NCBI GenBank assembly: GCA_958295955.1
Contig: OY282420.1
Location: 2,990,435 to 3,054,434 of the forward strand
Source: an uncultured Bryobacterales bacterium
GTDB taxonomy: Bacteria; Acidobacteriota; Terriglobia; Bryobacterales; UBA6623
Length of the DNA: 64,000 nt
Direction of reading: 5' to 3'
Part shown: one piece after another, positions 27,199 to 34,752 of the stretch
Layout of the letters: each line of letters starts with the position of its first letter
Numbering within the stretch: the stretch's first letter is position 1
The notes under the pieces: model-generated
What the model was told of the DNA's origin: nothing
The model's database searches: none
Seen by the model: only the letters and a program-made list of their open reading frames with translations
Translations under genes and position numbers: made by a program

Positions 27199-28707
27199 AT
27201 GTCACGACCTGCAACAGGCAGGGAGCAACTCCCCATCGGCCAAGCTTGGCTCAGGCGCGAGTTGGGCCTGGCGGTTCCGCCGCCCTCCGTGGAGAGCTAC
27301 ATCGCGGCCGGAGCGCGCCGGACCGAAACTTGTAACTCGCGAACCGTGGAGATCTACCCCCGGCAATATGCCCCGGAGGGATCGACCGTAGCGCACCTCC
27401 GCTTTGCGTTGCGCCATGAACCCGTCGATATCGGGGTGCTGATCGCCGCCCTCAAGGCGGTCGAAGCAGCCGACATCGAGGACTGGGTCCGGGCGCAACC
27501 GACGAGCGCCTTCAGCCGGCGCGCCTGGTTCTTCTACGAGATGTTCACCGGTCGAACGCTGGATCTGGAGAATGCCCGCGCCGGTAATTATGTCGAAGCC
27601 TTGGACCCGAACAAGCACCTTGTCGCCGCGCGCCGCAACTCCCCGCGTCACCGCGTTGCCGACAATCTGCTCGGCGGCCCCGGCCTGTGCCCCTCGATCA
27701 GGCGCACGCCGCGGTTAACGGAGCGGATGGGACTGCGGCTGGACGAAGAGGCGCGCGCGCTGATTGCAAGCTGCGAGCCGGCAATTCTCGCCCGGGCCGT
27801 AAATTACCTCTACACGAAAGAGACGCGCTCCTCGTTCGCCATCGAGAGCGAGACCCCGAACGCCGCGCGCGCGGAGCGGTTCGTTGCCGCGCTGCGGGCG
27901 GCGCCCGACTTCGACCCGACCGACAAGGCCGCGCTGATCCGCTTGCAAGGCGCTATCGTCGACCGCCGTTACGCGGCTGCCGATTGGCGCGGCTCCCAAA
28001 ATTTCGTGGGCGAGACGGTCGGCGGGTATCGCGAGAACGTGCATTACATCTGTCCGCGGCCCGAGGACGTGCCGGGGCTCATGGGCGCCTGGATGAAATT
28101 GACGCGGCGCGTTGTCGAGGGCTACAGCGATCCCGTCGCGGCCGCGGCGGTCTCAGCCTTCGCCTTCGTCTTGATCCACCCCTTCGAGGACGGCAACGGC
28201 CGCATCCACCGCTTCCTGATACACCATGTGCTGGCCAAGCGGGGCTACAGCCCGCCCGGCGTTATCTTTCCCGTTTCCGCGGCCATTTTGCGCGACCGGA
28301 GCAGCTACGATGCGGTGCTGGAAACCTTCTCGCGGCCGCTTTTCGAATACATCCGCCGGCATTGGACGTCGGAGCGGGAAATCGTCGTCGACAACGAGAC
28401 GGCCGATCTCTACCGCTATTTCGATGCAACCGGGTTCGCCGAGTATCTGTATGACCGCGTGGCCGACACCGTTCGCCGCGACCTCAAGGAAGAGCTCGAT
28501 TTCGTCGCGGTCTTCGACCGGGCATTCGAAGCGGCGCGCGCGACCGTGGATATGCCGGACCGCCGCGCCTCCTTATTCGTGAGCCTCTGCATGCAGAATC
28601 AAGGCCGGCTTTCGGCAACGAAACGCCGCAGCTTTCCCGAATTGGACGACGCCGAAATCGCCGCGATGGAAACGGCGGTGCGCAACGCGATGCAGGGGCG
28701 GGAGTGA
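27199..28707 (+). CDS. Fic-domain protein
   Basis: 502 residues. The Fic motif HPFEDGNGRIHRFLIHHVLA lies at about 326, and the upstream GGYRENVHYICPRPEDVPGL is the flap region that receives the substrate. The N-terminal part contains TRSSFAIESETPNA, similar to the self-inhibitory (S/T)xxxE segment, although the residue after the glutamate is serine, not the usual glycine or asparagine. Fic proteins transfer AMP or other nucleotides from NTPs to protein hydroxyls. The target is unknown and there is no separate antitoxin; the position next to decayed toxin-antitoxin genes suggests accessory DNA. Confidence 0.9.
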   Translation: MSRPATGREQLPIGQAWLRRELGLAVPPPSVESYIAAGARRTETCNSRTVEIYPRQYAPEGSTVAHLRFALRHEPVDIGVLIAALKAVEAADIEDWVRAQPTSAFSRRAWFFYEMFTGRTLDLENARAGNYVEALDPNKHLVAARRNSPRHRVADNLLGGPGLCPSIRRTPRLTERMGLRLDEEARALIASCEPAILARAVNYLYTKETRSSFAIESETPNAARAERFVAALRAAPDFDPTDKAALIRLQGAIVDRRYAAADWRGSQNFVGETVGGYRENVHYICPRPEDVPGLMGAWMKLTRRVVEGYSDPVAAAAVSAFAFVLIHPFEDGNGRIHRFLIHHVLAKRGYSPPGVIFPVSAAILRDRSSYDAVLETFSRPLFEYIRRHWTSEREIVVDNETADLYRYFDATGFAEYLYDRVADTVRRDLKEELDFVAVFDRAFEAARATVDMPDRRASLFVSLCMQNQGRLSATKRRSFPELDDAEIAAMETAVRNAMQGRE

Positions 28708-28718
28708 AGGCTGAGAAT

Positions 28719-28829
28719 ATGAACCTAAAGAACGGTATGCGGCCGGTGCATCCGGGCGAGATATTGCGAGCGGAACCAGAGACGCTCAATCTCTCGGCCA
28801 ATGCGCCGCCTAACCGCGTCGCCGCGATT
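28719..28829 (+). pseudogene. HigA-type antitoxin remnant with internal deletion
   Basis: The frame reads MNLKNGMRPVHPGEILRAEP, a typical HigA/VapI start, then LNLSANAPPNRVAAI. In intact HigA proteins LSANALA is followed by a helix-turn-helix of about 60 residues; here LSANA jumps straight to PPNRV, consistent with loss of the 7-8 residues that make the first helix, and the frame then runs into unrelated sequence (to 28916). No HigB toxin adjoins it. The deletion is inferred from my memory of the family, not from an alignment. Confidence 0.65.
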
Positions 28830-28977
28830 CCGGTTCGAAGCGCGCCGGTATGTCGACATTGCTGTCCGGTCCGAAATCCTGTCGCAGCGCCGAACCGAAG
28901 AGGGCGAGCCGCCTGATTCCGCGCGCACCGCAGAACAAGGCAAGGCGTTCTCGGGGAATCGATACCCGCGGATTCAT
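28810..28977 (-). pseudogene. Truncated MNT-type nucleotidyltransferase (N-terminal piece)
   Basis: 55 codons from an ATG at 28977 that overlaps the DUF5131 stop as ATGA. The sequence GIRRLALFGSALRQDFGPDSN and VDIPARFEPE follows the pattern GxxxxxLFGSxxRxxxxxxSDVD of minimal nucleotidyltransferases of HEPN/MNT pairs, but it ends a few residues after the second aspartate, and DVDLL has become NVDIP. Intact proteins are about 95-140 residues. Its 3' end overlaps the broken higA gene on the other strand, so two antitoxin-like genes are broken at one junction. Confidence 0.65.
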
Positions 28978-29699
28978 ACCGGCGCCGCCTTCGGTTCGGG
29001 TGTCTGGTCCCACGTTCTGCCGTCCAGCGTCCGGCCCGTTTTCTTCTTGAATACGCCGCCCCATTGCTTGAAAAAGAACGGCGTTCGGGATTGCACGCAG
29101 TTGTCGCGGATCTCCCGCACCCAGTCCGGCTGCATCGGCCTGGCGCCCGGCCCGGACTCGCCGCCGGCAATGACCCAATCGATACCCGTCAAGTCCACAT
29201 CCGGCAAAGGCTCCAACAGCGGTTCGAGAGATAGGAACTTCGTCCCGGCGCCGGTTTCCTGGAGCGGCGCGAGCCGTCCCATCAGGTCTGCGGATTCGAT
29301 GCTCGTACCCAACCAGATGTTCGGCGTCCAGTGCAGCCTGCCGCTGAGCAGGGCGGCGCGGCCCGGCCGCTTGGTCAGCACCTGAAAAGTGTGTCGGGAC
29401 GCCCGATTCATGACCGCGAACACTGACTCGATGAACGTCGCCGGAACGGAGTCGTGAAACAGATCGGACATGGAGTTGACGAAGACGAGGCGCGGCTTCC
29501 GCCACTTCAGCGGAGCGCCGAGAGAGGATTCGTGGAGGGCAACGGAGAATCCGTTCTCGTACTTGGCTACGCCCATAGCGCGGAGCCTCAAGGACATGCG
29601 CTCCGCATAGCAATGCTTGCAGCCGGGGCTGATCTTCGTGCAGCCCGTCACCGGGTTCCAGGTAGTCTCAGTCCATTCGATCTTGGAGCGCGCGGACAT
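28974..29699 (-). CDS. DUF5131 family protein (phage Gp37/Gp68-like, three-cysteine motif)
   Basis: 241 residues. MSARSKIEWTETTWNPVTGC is followed by TKISPGCKHCYAERM, the cysteine set that marks this family, and later sequence contains VIAGGESGPGARPMQPDW and FFFKQWGG, both conserved in it. Members occur in phages and islands, and some lie next to three-Cys-motif partner (TcmP) genes. A radical-SAM-like activity has been suggested from the cysteines, but the role is unknown. It is coupled to a 50-residue frame upstream and to the MNT fragment downstream. Confidence 0.82.
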   Translation of the reverse strand: MSARSKIEWTETTWNPVTGCTKISPGCKHCYAERMSLRLRAMGVAKYENGFSVALHESSLGAPLKWRKPRLVFVNSMSDLFHDSVPATFIESVFAVMNRASRHTFQVLTKRPGRAALLSGRLHWTPNIWLGTSIESADLMGRLAPLQETGAGTKFLSLEPLLEPLPDVDLTGIDWVIAGGESGPGARPMQPDWVREIRDNCVQSRTPFFFKQWGGVFKKKTGRTLDGRTWDQTPEPKAAPV

Positions 29700-29701
29700 G
29701 A

Positions 29702-29854
29702 CTACATATTTTTCAATACATGTTCCGCGATTCTTTTGGCAGTTCTGATTCCTTTCGGATTGCCGACGCAAACAGGGACTCGAATAATGCAGCGTTTCTC
29801 GATGGTCCACTTTCCGCCGTAGCTTGCTCGGGGTTCGGCTGCTCGGTCCGTCAT
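29702..29854 (-). CDS. Small hypothetical protein, coupled to DUF5131 gene
   Basis: 50 residues from ATG at 29854 to TAG, two bases before the DUF5131 start. The sequence contains GKWTIEKRCIIRVPVCVGNP and KGIRTAKRIAEHVLKNM, a basic amphipathic C-terminus. I do not recognise it; it could be the last part of a TcmP-like partner lost by deletion, or a small independent protein. The close coupling is the main evidence that it is translated. Confidence 0.4.
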   Translation of the reverse strand: MTDRAAEPRASYGGKWTIEKRCIIRVPVCVGNPKGIRTAKRIAEHVLKNM

Positions 29855-30042
29855 TCTACGTTCACAACTTTCAAATTCTCGATTCCCCGGTTACCGATCA
29901 AGCGGTCGGCACAACCTGCGCTTGAGCCACAACGCCCGCCGCGCGCATGCGGAAACGGCGCTCGCCGGTCAGGCGGCTTCCGACTGTCATTATAGGAAGC
30001 GCAGGCAACCATGCGGCAATCGGGCGGAGGCAAGCGGGAGCG

Positions 30043-33000
30043 GTGACGAAGCGGACCTCGGCGGCCGTGTTTCGCGACTATTGCCGCGAAATAGGGCAGA
30101 CGCGGGCAACCGGACAGGCGACCGAGCACAGCTACAGGCCGGCGCTCCAGAAGCTCATTCAAGACTTGGCGGGCGGCGATGTCCGCGCCATCAACGAGCC
30201 CCAATCCGTTGCCTGCGGCGCGCCCGACTTCATCGTCGAGCGGCGCGGCGTCAGGATAGGCCATATCGAGTGCAAGGATGTCGGCGCCAACCTGGACCGC
30301 GCCGAAGTCTCTGCGCAATTGAAACGCTACCGCGACGGTCTGCCCAACCTGATCCTGACCGACTATCTGCAGTTTCGCTGGTATGCGGAGGGCGAACTGC
30401 GCGATGAGGCGCGTCTGGCGCGCCTCGACAGCCAAGGCAAGATCGCGGCGGACAAAGTCGGCGCCGCGCGAACCGACGCGCTGCTCGAGGCGTTCCTTGC
30501 AACCCATTTCCCGTCCATCGACAGCCCGCGCGAGCTCGCCAATGCAATGGCTGCCAGGGCCAGGCTGTTGCGCGACGCCATCGGACGCATTCTCCGGCAA
30601 GAAGGCGCGTCGGGACCGCTGCACGATTTGCTGGCCGCCTATCGCGAAGTGCTGATCGCCGGTCTCTCGCCCGCCGAATTCGCCGATTTGCAGGCGCAGA
30701 CCGCCGCCTACGGCCTGTTCACGGCCCGCTGCCTGCATACGGGTCATGCAAGAGAGCCGTTCACGCGCCAATCCGCCGTTTTCACGCAAACGGCGCCTTT
30801 CTTGCGCGATATCTTCGGCCGTATCGCCGGTCCCGGCATCGATCCTCGGATCGCCTGGATCGTGGACGATCTCGCGCTGGTGCTGGACCGGGCGGACATA
30901 GCGGCGGTGCTCGCCGATTTCGGCAGCCGCACTCGGCGCGAAGACCCGGTGGTGCATTTTTACGAGGACTTTCTGGCCGCCTACGATCCGCAAATGCGCG
31001 AGATGCGCGGCGTTTACTACACGCCGGAGCCGGTGGTCCGCTACATCGTGCGCAGCGTGGACCGCCTGCTTCGCAGCGGCTTCGGTCTGGCCGACGGACT
31101 CGCCGACACCGCGACCGTCGCAGTCCGCACGCTGAACGGAGCCGCGGAGTCGAGCCCGCGCGTGCTGATCCTCGACCCCGCGGCGGGCACGGGCACGTTC
31201 CTGCGCGAAACGGTCGCCGCCATCCGCTCGACCATCGAAGACCGGGGACTGACCGGAGCTTGGCCCGACTATATCCGCGATCATCTTCTGCCGCGCCTGT
31301 TCGGGTTCGAGTTGCTGATGGCGCCCTATGCGATCTGCCATCTGAAGCTCGCGCTCGAGATCGGCGGAACCGACGCCAAGTTCAAGATGCCGGACGACCA
31401 ACGCCTCGGCGTGTTTCTCACCAACACGCTGGAAGAGGCGCACGAAAGCGTGGCCGGCGCGCTCTTCGCTCACGAAATCGCCCAAGAGGCGGCGGGCGCG
31501 GACGCCGTGAAGCGCGAGAAGCCGGTGATGGTCGTGCTCGGCAACCCGCCCTATTCCGGGCATTCCGCCAACAAGGGCGCGTGGATCAAGGGGCTGTTGG
31601 ATCGTTACAAATGCGGTTTCCCCGAATTGAAGAAGCCGGCGCAGGCGAAATGGCTCAGCGACGATTATGTCAAGTTCATCCGCTTCGCCCAATGGCGCAT
31701 CGAGCGCACCGGCGAGGGCGTGCTCGGCTTCGTTACCAACCACAGTTATCTGGACAATCCGACCTTCCGCGGCATGAGACACAGCTTGATGCGGACCTTC
31801 GACGAGATATATCTGCTCGACCTGCACGGCAACGCCAAGAAGAAAGAACGGACGCCGGGCGGCGGCAAGGACGAAAACGTGTTCGACATCCAGCAAGGCG
31901 TCGCCGTCAGCCTGTTCGTCAAGCATGCGGATACCGACGACGCTCCGGCGCAGGTGTTCCATGCCGATCTGTGGGGCGAACGCGAAGCGGGACCGGGCGG
32001 CGGCAAATACGGTTGGCTGGCCGCCAACGATATCAAGACCACGGAATGGGCCGAGCTTGCGCCGAAACCGCCGCTCTACCTGTTCGTGCCGCGCGACGAG
32101 AGGTTGATTGACGAGTACAAGGCGGCATGGCCCATTCCCGCGATCTTCGCACCGAACGGCGACCCCGCGCCGGGAATCGTGACGACGCACGACCAGTTCG
32201 CCATCTCCTGGACGCGCGAGGAAGCAGTATCCAAGGTGGAGCGTCTGCTGGCTACGAAATCGGAAGAAGAAGCGCGTGAAATATGGCGCTTGTGTTCGCA
32301 AGATCAATGGCGGTACGAGCGGGCAAAACTGAAGCTTGCCGATGATTCATGGCGCGAGCGGATCGCCCCCATTCTCTATCGGCCGTTCGATATGCGGACG
32401 ACCGTGTTCGATCACAATGTCGCTGTCCACCGGCGTGAGCGCGTCATGCGCCATATGCTGGCCGGACCGAATGTGGGATTGTGTGTTGGTCGAGCGGGGG
32501 CGGTTATTGGGTCAAACAAATGGAATGTTGCTTTCATCTCAAGAAATTCTTCGGACTTTAATTTGTTCCGACGCGGAGGAAATTGTCTCTTCCCTCTCTA
32601 TACCTACGGAAAGGGGATGCGCAAAGCGAATCTCGATCAAGAGTTCGTCGCAGAGATCTCCTCCGCGATCGGTCTTGAGTTCCTTTCCGAAGGTGTCGGC
32701 AATCTCACGGCCAAGTTCGGCCCGGAGGACGTGTTTCACTACATCTACGCCGTGCTGCACAGCCCGGAATACCGCCGCCGCTACGCCGATTTCCTGAAAT
32801 CCGATTTTCCACGCATCCCGCTGAGCGACGACCTGGCGCTGTTCGCGGCTCTGGCCGGCTTGGGCAAGCGCCTCGCCTCCCTGCACCTGATGGAAGCGGA
32901 AGGCAAGGACACGCCCGCCTTTCCGTGCAAGGGCGACAACCGGATAAGCAAGATTCACTACGCGCCGCCGACCGACGTTCTGCCGGGTCGGGCGTGGATC

Positions 33001-33225
33001 AACAGCAAGCAGTATTTCGCGGGCGTAGCGCCCGAGACCTGGGACTTCGCCATCGGCGGCTACCGCCCGGCGGAGAAGTGGCTGAAGGACCGCAAGGGCC
33101 GCGTCCTGTCTTTCGACGACATTACCCATTACCGCCGCATCTGCGCCGCGCTGGCCGAAACGCCCTGCATCATGGCCCGCATCGACCGCGAAATCGAAGC
33201 CCGCGGCGGCTGGCCGCTCGCCTGA
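30043..33225 (+). CDS. Single-chain restriction-modification enzyme, type ISP/IIG-like N6-adenine methyltransferase
   Basis: About 1060 residues from a GTG at 30043 (an earlier start at 29947 is possible). The N-terminal nuclease-like part shows APDFIVE followed by IGHIECK, matching a PD-(D/E)xK site. The methyltransferase core has SAM motif I LDPAAGTGTFL (about 377) and catalytic NPPY in VVLGNPPYSGHSA (about 500). The remaining part (about 700 onwards) is probably the target-recognition domain, ending with the Type-ISP C-terminal pattern (FAIGGYRPAEKWLKDR, then LSFDDITHYRRI). No SF2 helicase motifs are seen, unlike long ISP enzymes. It would both methylate and cut one DNA target. The stretch near 32,440-32,680 is visibly more AT-rich than its surroundings. 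Confidence 0.88.
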   Translation: MTKRTSAAVFRDYCREIGQTRATGQATEHSYRPALQKLIQDLAGGDVRAINEPQSVACGAPDFIVERRGVRIGHIECKDVGANLDRAEVSAQLKRYRDGLPNLILTDYLQFRWYAEGELRDEARLARLDSQGKIAADKVGAARTDALLEAFLATHFPSIDSPRELANAMAARARLLRDAIGRILRQEGASGPLHDLLAAYREVLIAGLSPAEFADLQAQTAAYGLFTARCLHTGHAREPFTRQSAVFTQTAPFLRDIFGRIAGPGIDPRIAWIVDDLALVLDRADIAAVLADFGSRTRREDPVVHFYEDFLAAYDPQMREMRGVYYTPEPVVRYIVRSVDRLLRSGFGLADGLADTATVAVRTLNGAAESSPRVLILDPAAGTGTFLRETVAAIRSTIEDRGLTGAWPDYIRDHLLPRLFGFELLMAPYAICHLKLALEIGGTDAKFKMPDDQRLGVFLTNTLEEAHESVAGALFAHEIAQEAAGADAVKREKPVMVVLGNPPYSGHSANKGAWIKGLLDRYKCGFPELKKPAQAKWLSDDYVKFIRFAQWRIERTGEGVLGFVTNHSYLDNPTFRGMRHSLMRTFDEIYLLDLHGNAKKKERTPGGGKDENVFDIQQGVAVSLFVKHADTDDAPAQVFHADLWGEREAGPGGGKYGWLAANDIKTTEWAELAPKPPLYLFVPRDERLIDEYKAAWPIPAIFAPNGDPAPGIVTTHDQFAISWTREEAVSKVERLLATKSEEEAREIWRLCSQDQWRYERAKLKLADDSWRERIAPILYRPFDMRTTVFDHNVAVHRRERVMRHMLAGPNVGLCVGRAGAVIGSNKWNVAFISRNSSDFNLFRRGGNCLFPLYTYGKGMRKANLDQEFVAEISSAIGLEFLSEGVGNLTAKFGPEDVFHYIYAVLHSPEYRRRYADFLKSDFPRIPLSDDLALFAALAGLGKRLASLHLMEAEGKDTPAFPCKGDNRISKIHYAPPTDVLPGRAWINSKQYFAGVAPETWDFAIGGYRPAEKWLKDRKGRVLSFDDITHYRRICAALAETPCIMARIDREIEARGGWPLA

Positions 33226-33249
33226 CCGGAGCGGTCATGCAGTCTGCCC

Positions 33250-34752
33250 TTACCGCAGCCGGTTCAGCGTGTAGGCGGCCATGCCGGTTGTCAACGGCTC
33301 GCCGGCGGCGGAGAGGATGTTGCTCGGTCTGAGGTCGTACACGCGGCCCGGAACCAGCTTGTCGAGCGTCAGCGAGACTTCGAGGCCGTCCGGCGATACG
33401 ACGGCGCGGCGCACCGTTGCCGGAGTCACCTCGGTTTTCGGCGAGCCGTATGTCGCGTGATAGCGGTAGTAGTAGTGCGTAAACGAGTAGTTCGACGCCT
33501 CGCCGGCGGTTGCGCGGTCCAGCGGTTTGGTGAAGGTCAGAGCGAAGCCCGTTTTCGTCAGCTTCATGGCCAGGATGTCGAACGGGACCCGCCCCTGGTA
33601 CACAACCCGCTGCAAGCCTTCGGTCGAGCCCCAGATGCGCGAAGTCTGCGCCACGTAGAGGGCCTTGCCGTCGGGCGAAAAGGCCAGGCGGTTGTTGGCC
33701 ATGCGCAGGCCGTTGCCGTCGATGAACGGAAACGCCGCGCCCTGCCACTCGCCCTGAACCTTTTCGAGAAAAACGCGGTAGATGCGCGGGTAGGTCCACT
33801 CGGCAACGAAGAGTTGGCCGGCGTAGGGACCGAACGCGCCGTCCGTCAGGTCGAAAAGCGGCTGGGCGCTCGAGCCGCCCATGTCGTTCTGCGGAAAAAG
33901 GATCGCGGGCTTCTTGCGGCGCGCGTCCAACTCGGCCACGTCGGCTTCGACCGGGTTGACGCCGAGAAAATCCGGGTGCCAGGGCAGCGACGCCGGGTGG
34001 CCGTGGAAGGCGTTCAGCGTGACGTGATGGAGCGGCGAAGTGCCGACCCAGCCGCCCTGGTTGTCCACGGCGAAGATATCGCCGGCGGGGCTCATGACGA
34101 TGCCGTTCGGCTGCCGAAAGCCGCACGAGAAAACCGAGAGGGCGCCCGAATCGGCGGCGATCCGCAACGCGCAGCCGCGGTAGGGCGCCGGCGAGTAGTG
34201 GCCGATCCGGTTCACTTTGCCCGGGAGCGGCTCGGCGGCCCTGCGCGGCTTGCGGCTGAGCTCGCCGCGCGCCGGCTCGCGCGGGTCAGCGTTGCCCGAC
34301 GCCAGCCCCAGGCTGACGTAGAAGTTGCCGTCCCGGTCGCGGACCGGCCCGGCGATGTATTCGTGATAGTTCCCCGAGAGCCCCCAACCGTCGCTGATCG
34401 TTTCGAAGAGGTCGGCCGCGCCGTCATCGTCCGTATCGACGACGCGCGTGAGCTCGGGGACTTGCGCCACGAAGAATTCGCCCTTGCCGCCCGCCAGGAT
34501 GCCCAGCGGAGTATGCAGACCCTCGGCGAATTTGCTCCAGCGCTCCGACCGCGGATCGAACGAATAGACGTAGCCGCGCCGGAACGCCGCGTAGAGCTTG
34601 CCGTCGGGGGCGAAGTCGATGGAGCAGAATTCGGGATGAATGCCCCGCGGCCCGCGAACCGTTTCCACCTTGTAGCTGGACGGCAGGACCTGACCCGGAG
34701 CGGCGGCGCAGGCGAAAACGCAGGCGAAGAGCAGCGCGGCGGGCGTCCTCAC
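33250..34752 (-). CDS. Beta-propeller sugar dehydrogenase-like exported protein
   Basis: 500 residues from a GTG at 34752, overlapping the cytochrome gene by GTGA. Signal peptide AALLFACVFACAAAPG. Repeats such as CSIDFAPDGKLYAAFRRG, GNFYVSLGLASGN and FRQPNGIVMSPAGDIFAVDN form a beta-propeller like the soluble PQQ glucose/sorbosone dehydrogenases. The C-terminal part has immunoglobulin-like strands. The tight coupling to a multi-haem cytochrome suggests it hands electrons to it; a PQQ requirement is not demonstrated. The substrate is unknown. Confidence 0.8.
   Translation of the reverse strand: MRTPAALLFACVFACAAAPGQVLPSSYKVETVRGPRGIHPEFCSIDFAPDGKLYAAFRRGYVYSFDPRSERWSKFAEGLHTPLGILAGGKGEFFVAQVPELTRVVDTDDDGAADLFETISDGWGLSGNYHEYIAGPVRDRDGNFYVSLGLASGNADPREPARGELSRKPRRAAEPLPGKVNRIGHYSPAPYRGCALRIAADSGALSVFSCGFRQPNGIVMSPAGDIFAVDNQGGWVGTSPLHHVTLNAFHGHPASLPWHPDFLGVNPVEADVAELDARRKKPAILFPQNDMGGSSAQPLFDLTDGAFGPYAGQLFVAEWTYPRIYRVFLEKVQGEWQGAAFPFIDGNGLRMANNRLAFSPDGKALYVAQTSRIWGSTEGLQRVVYQGRVPFDILAMKLTKTGFALTFTKPLDRATAGEASNYSFTHYYYRYHATYGSPKTEVTPATVRRAVVSPDGLEVSLTLDKLVPGRVYDLRPSNILSAAGEPLTTGMAAYTLNRLR

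Noticed and set aside
29851..32307. Open frame of about 800 codons on the minus strand opposite the restriction enzyme
   Set aside because: Antisense shadow; the plus strand encodes SAM motif I and NPPY.
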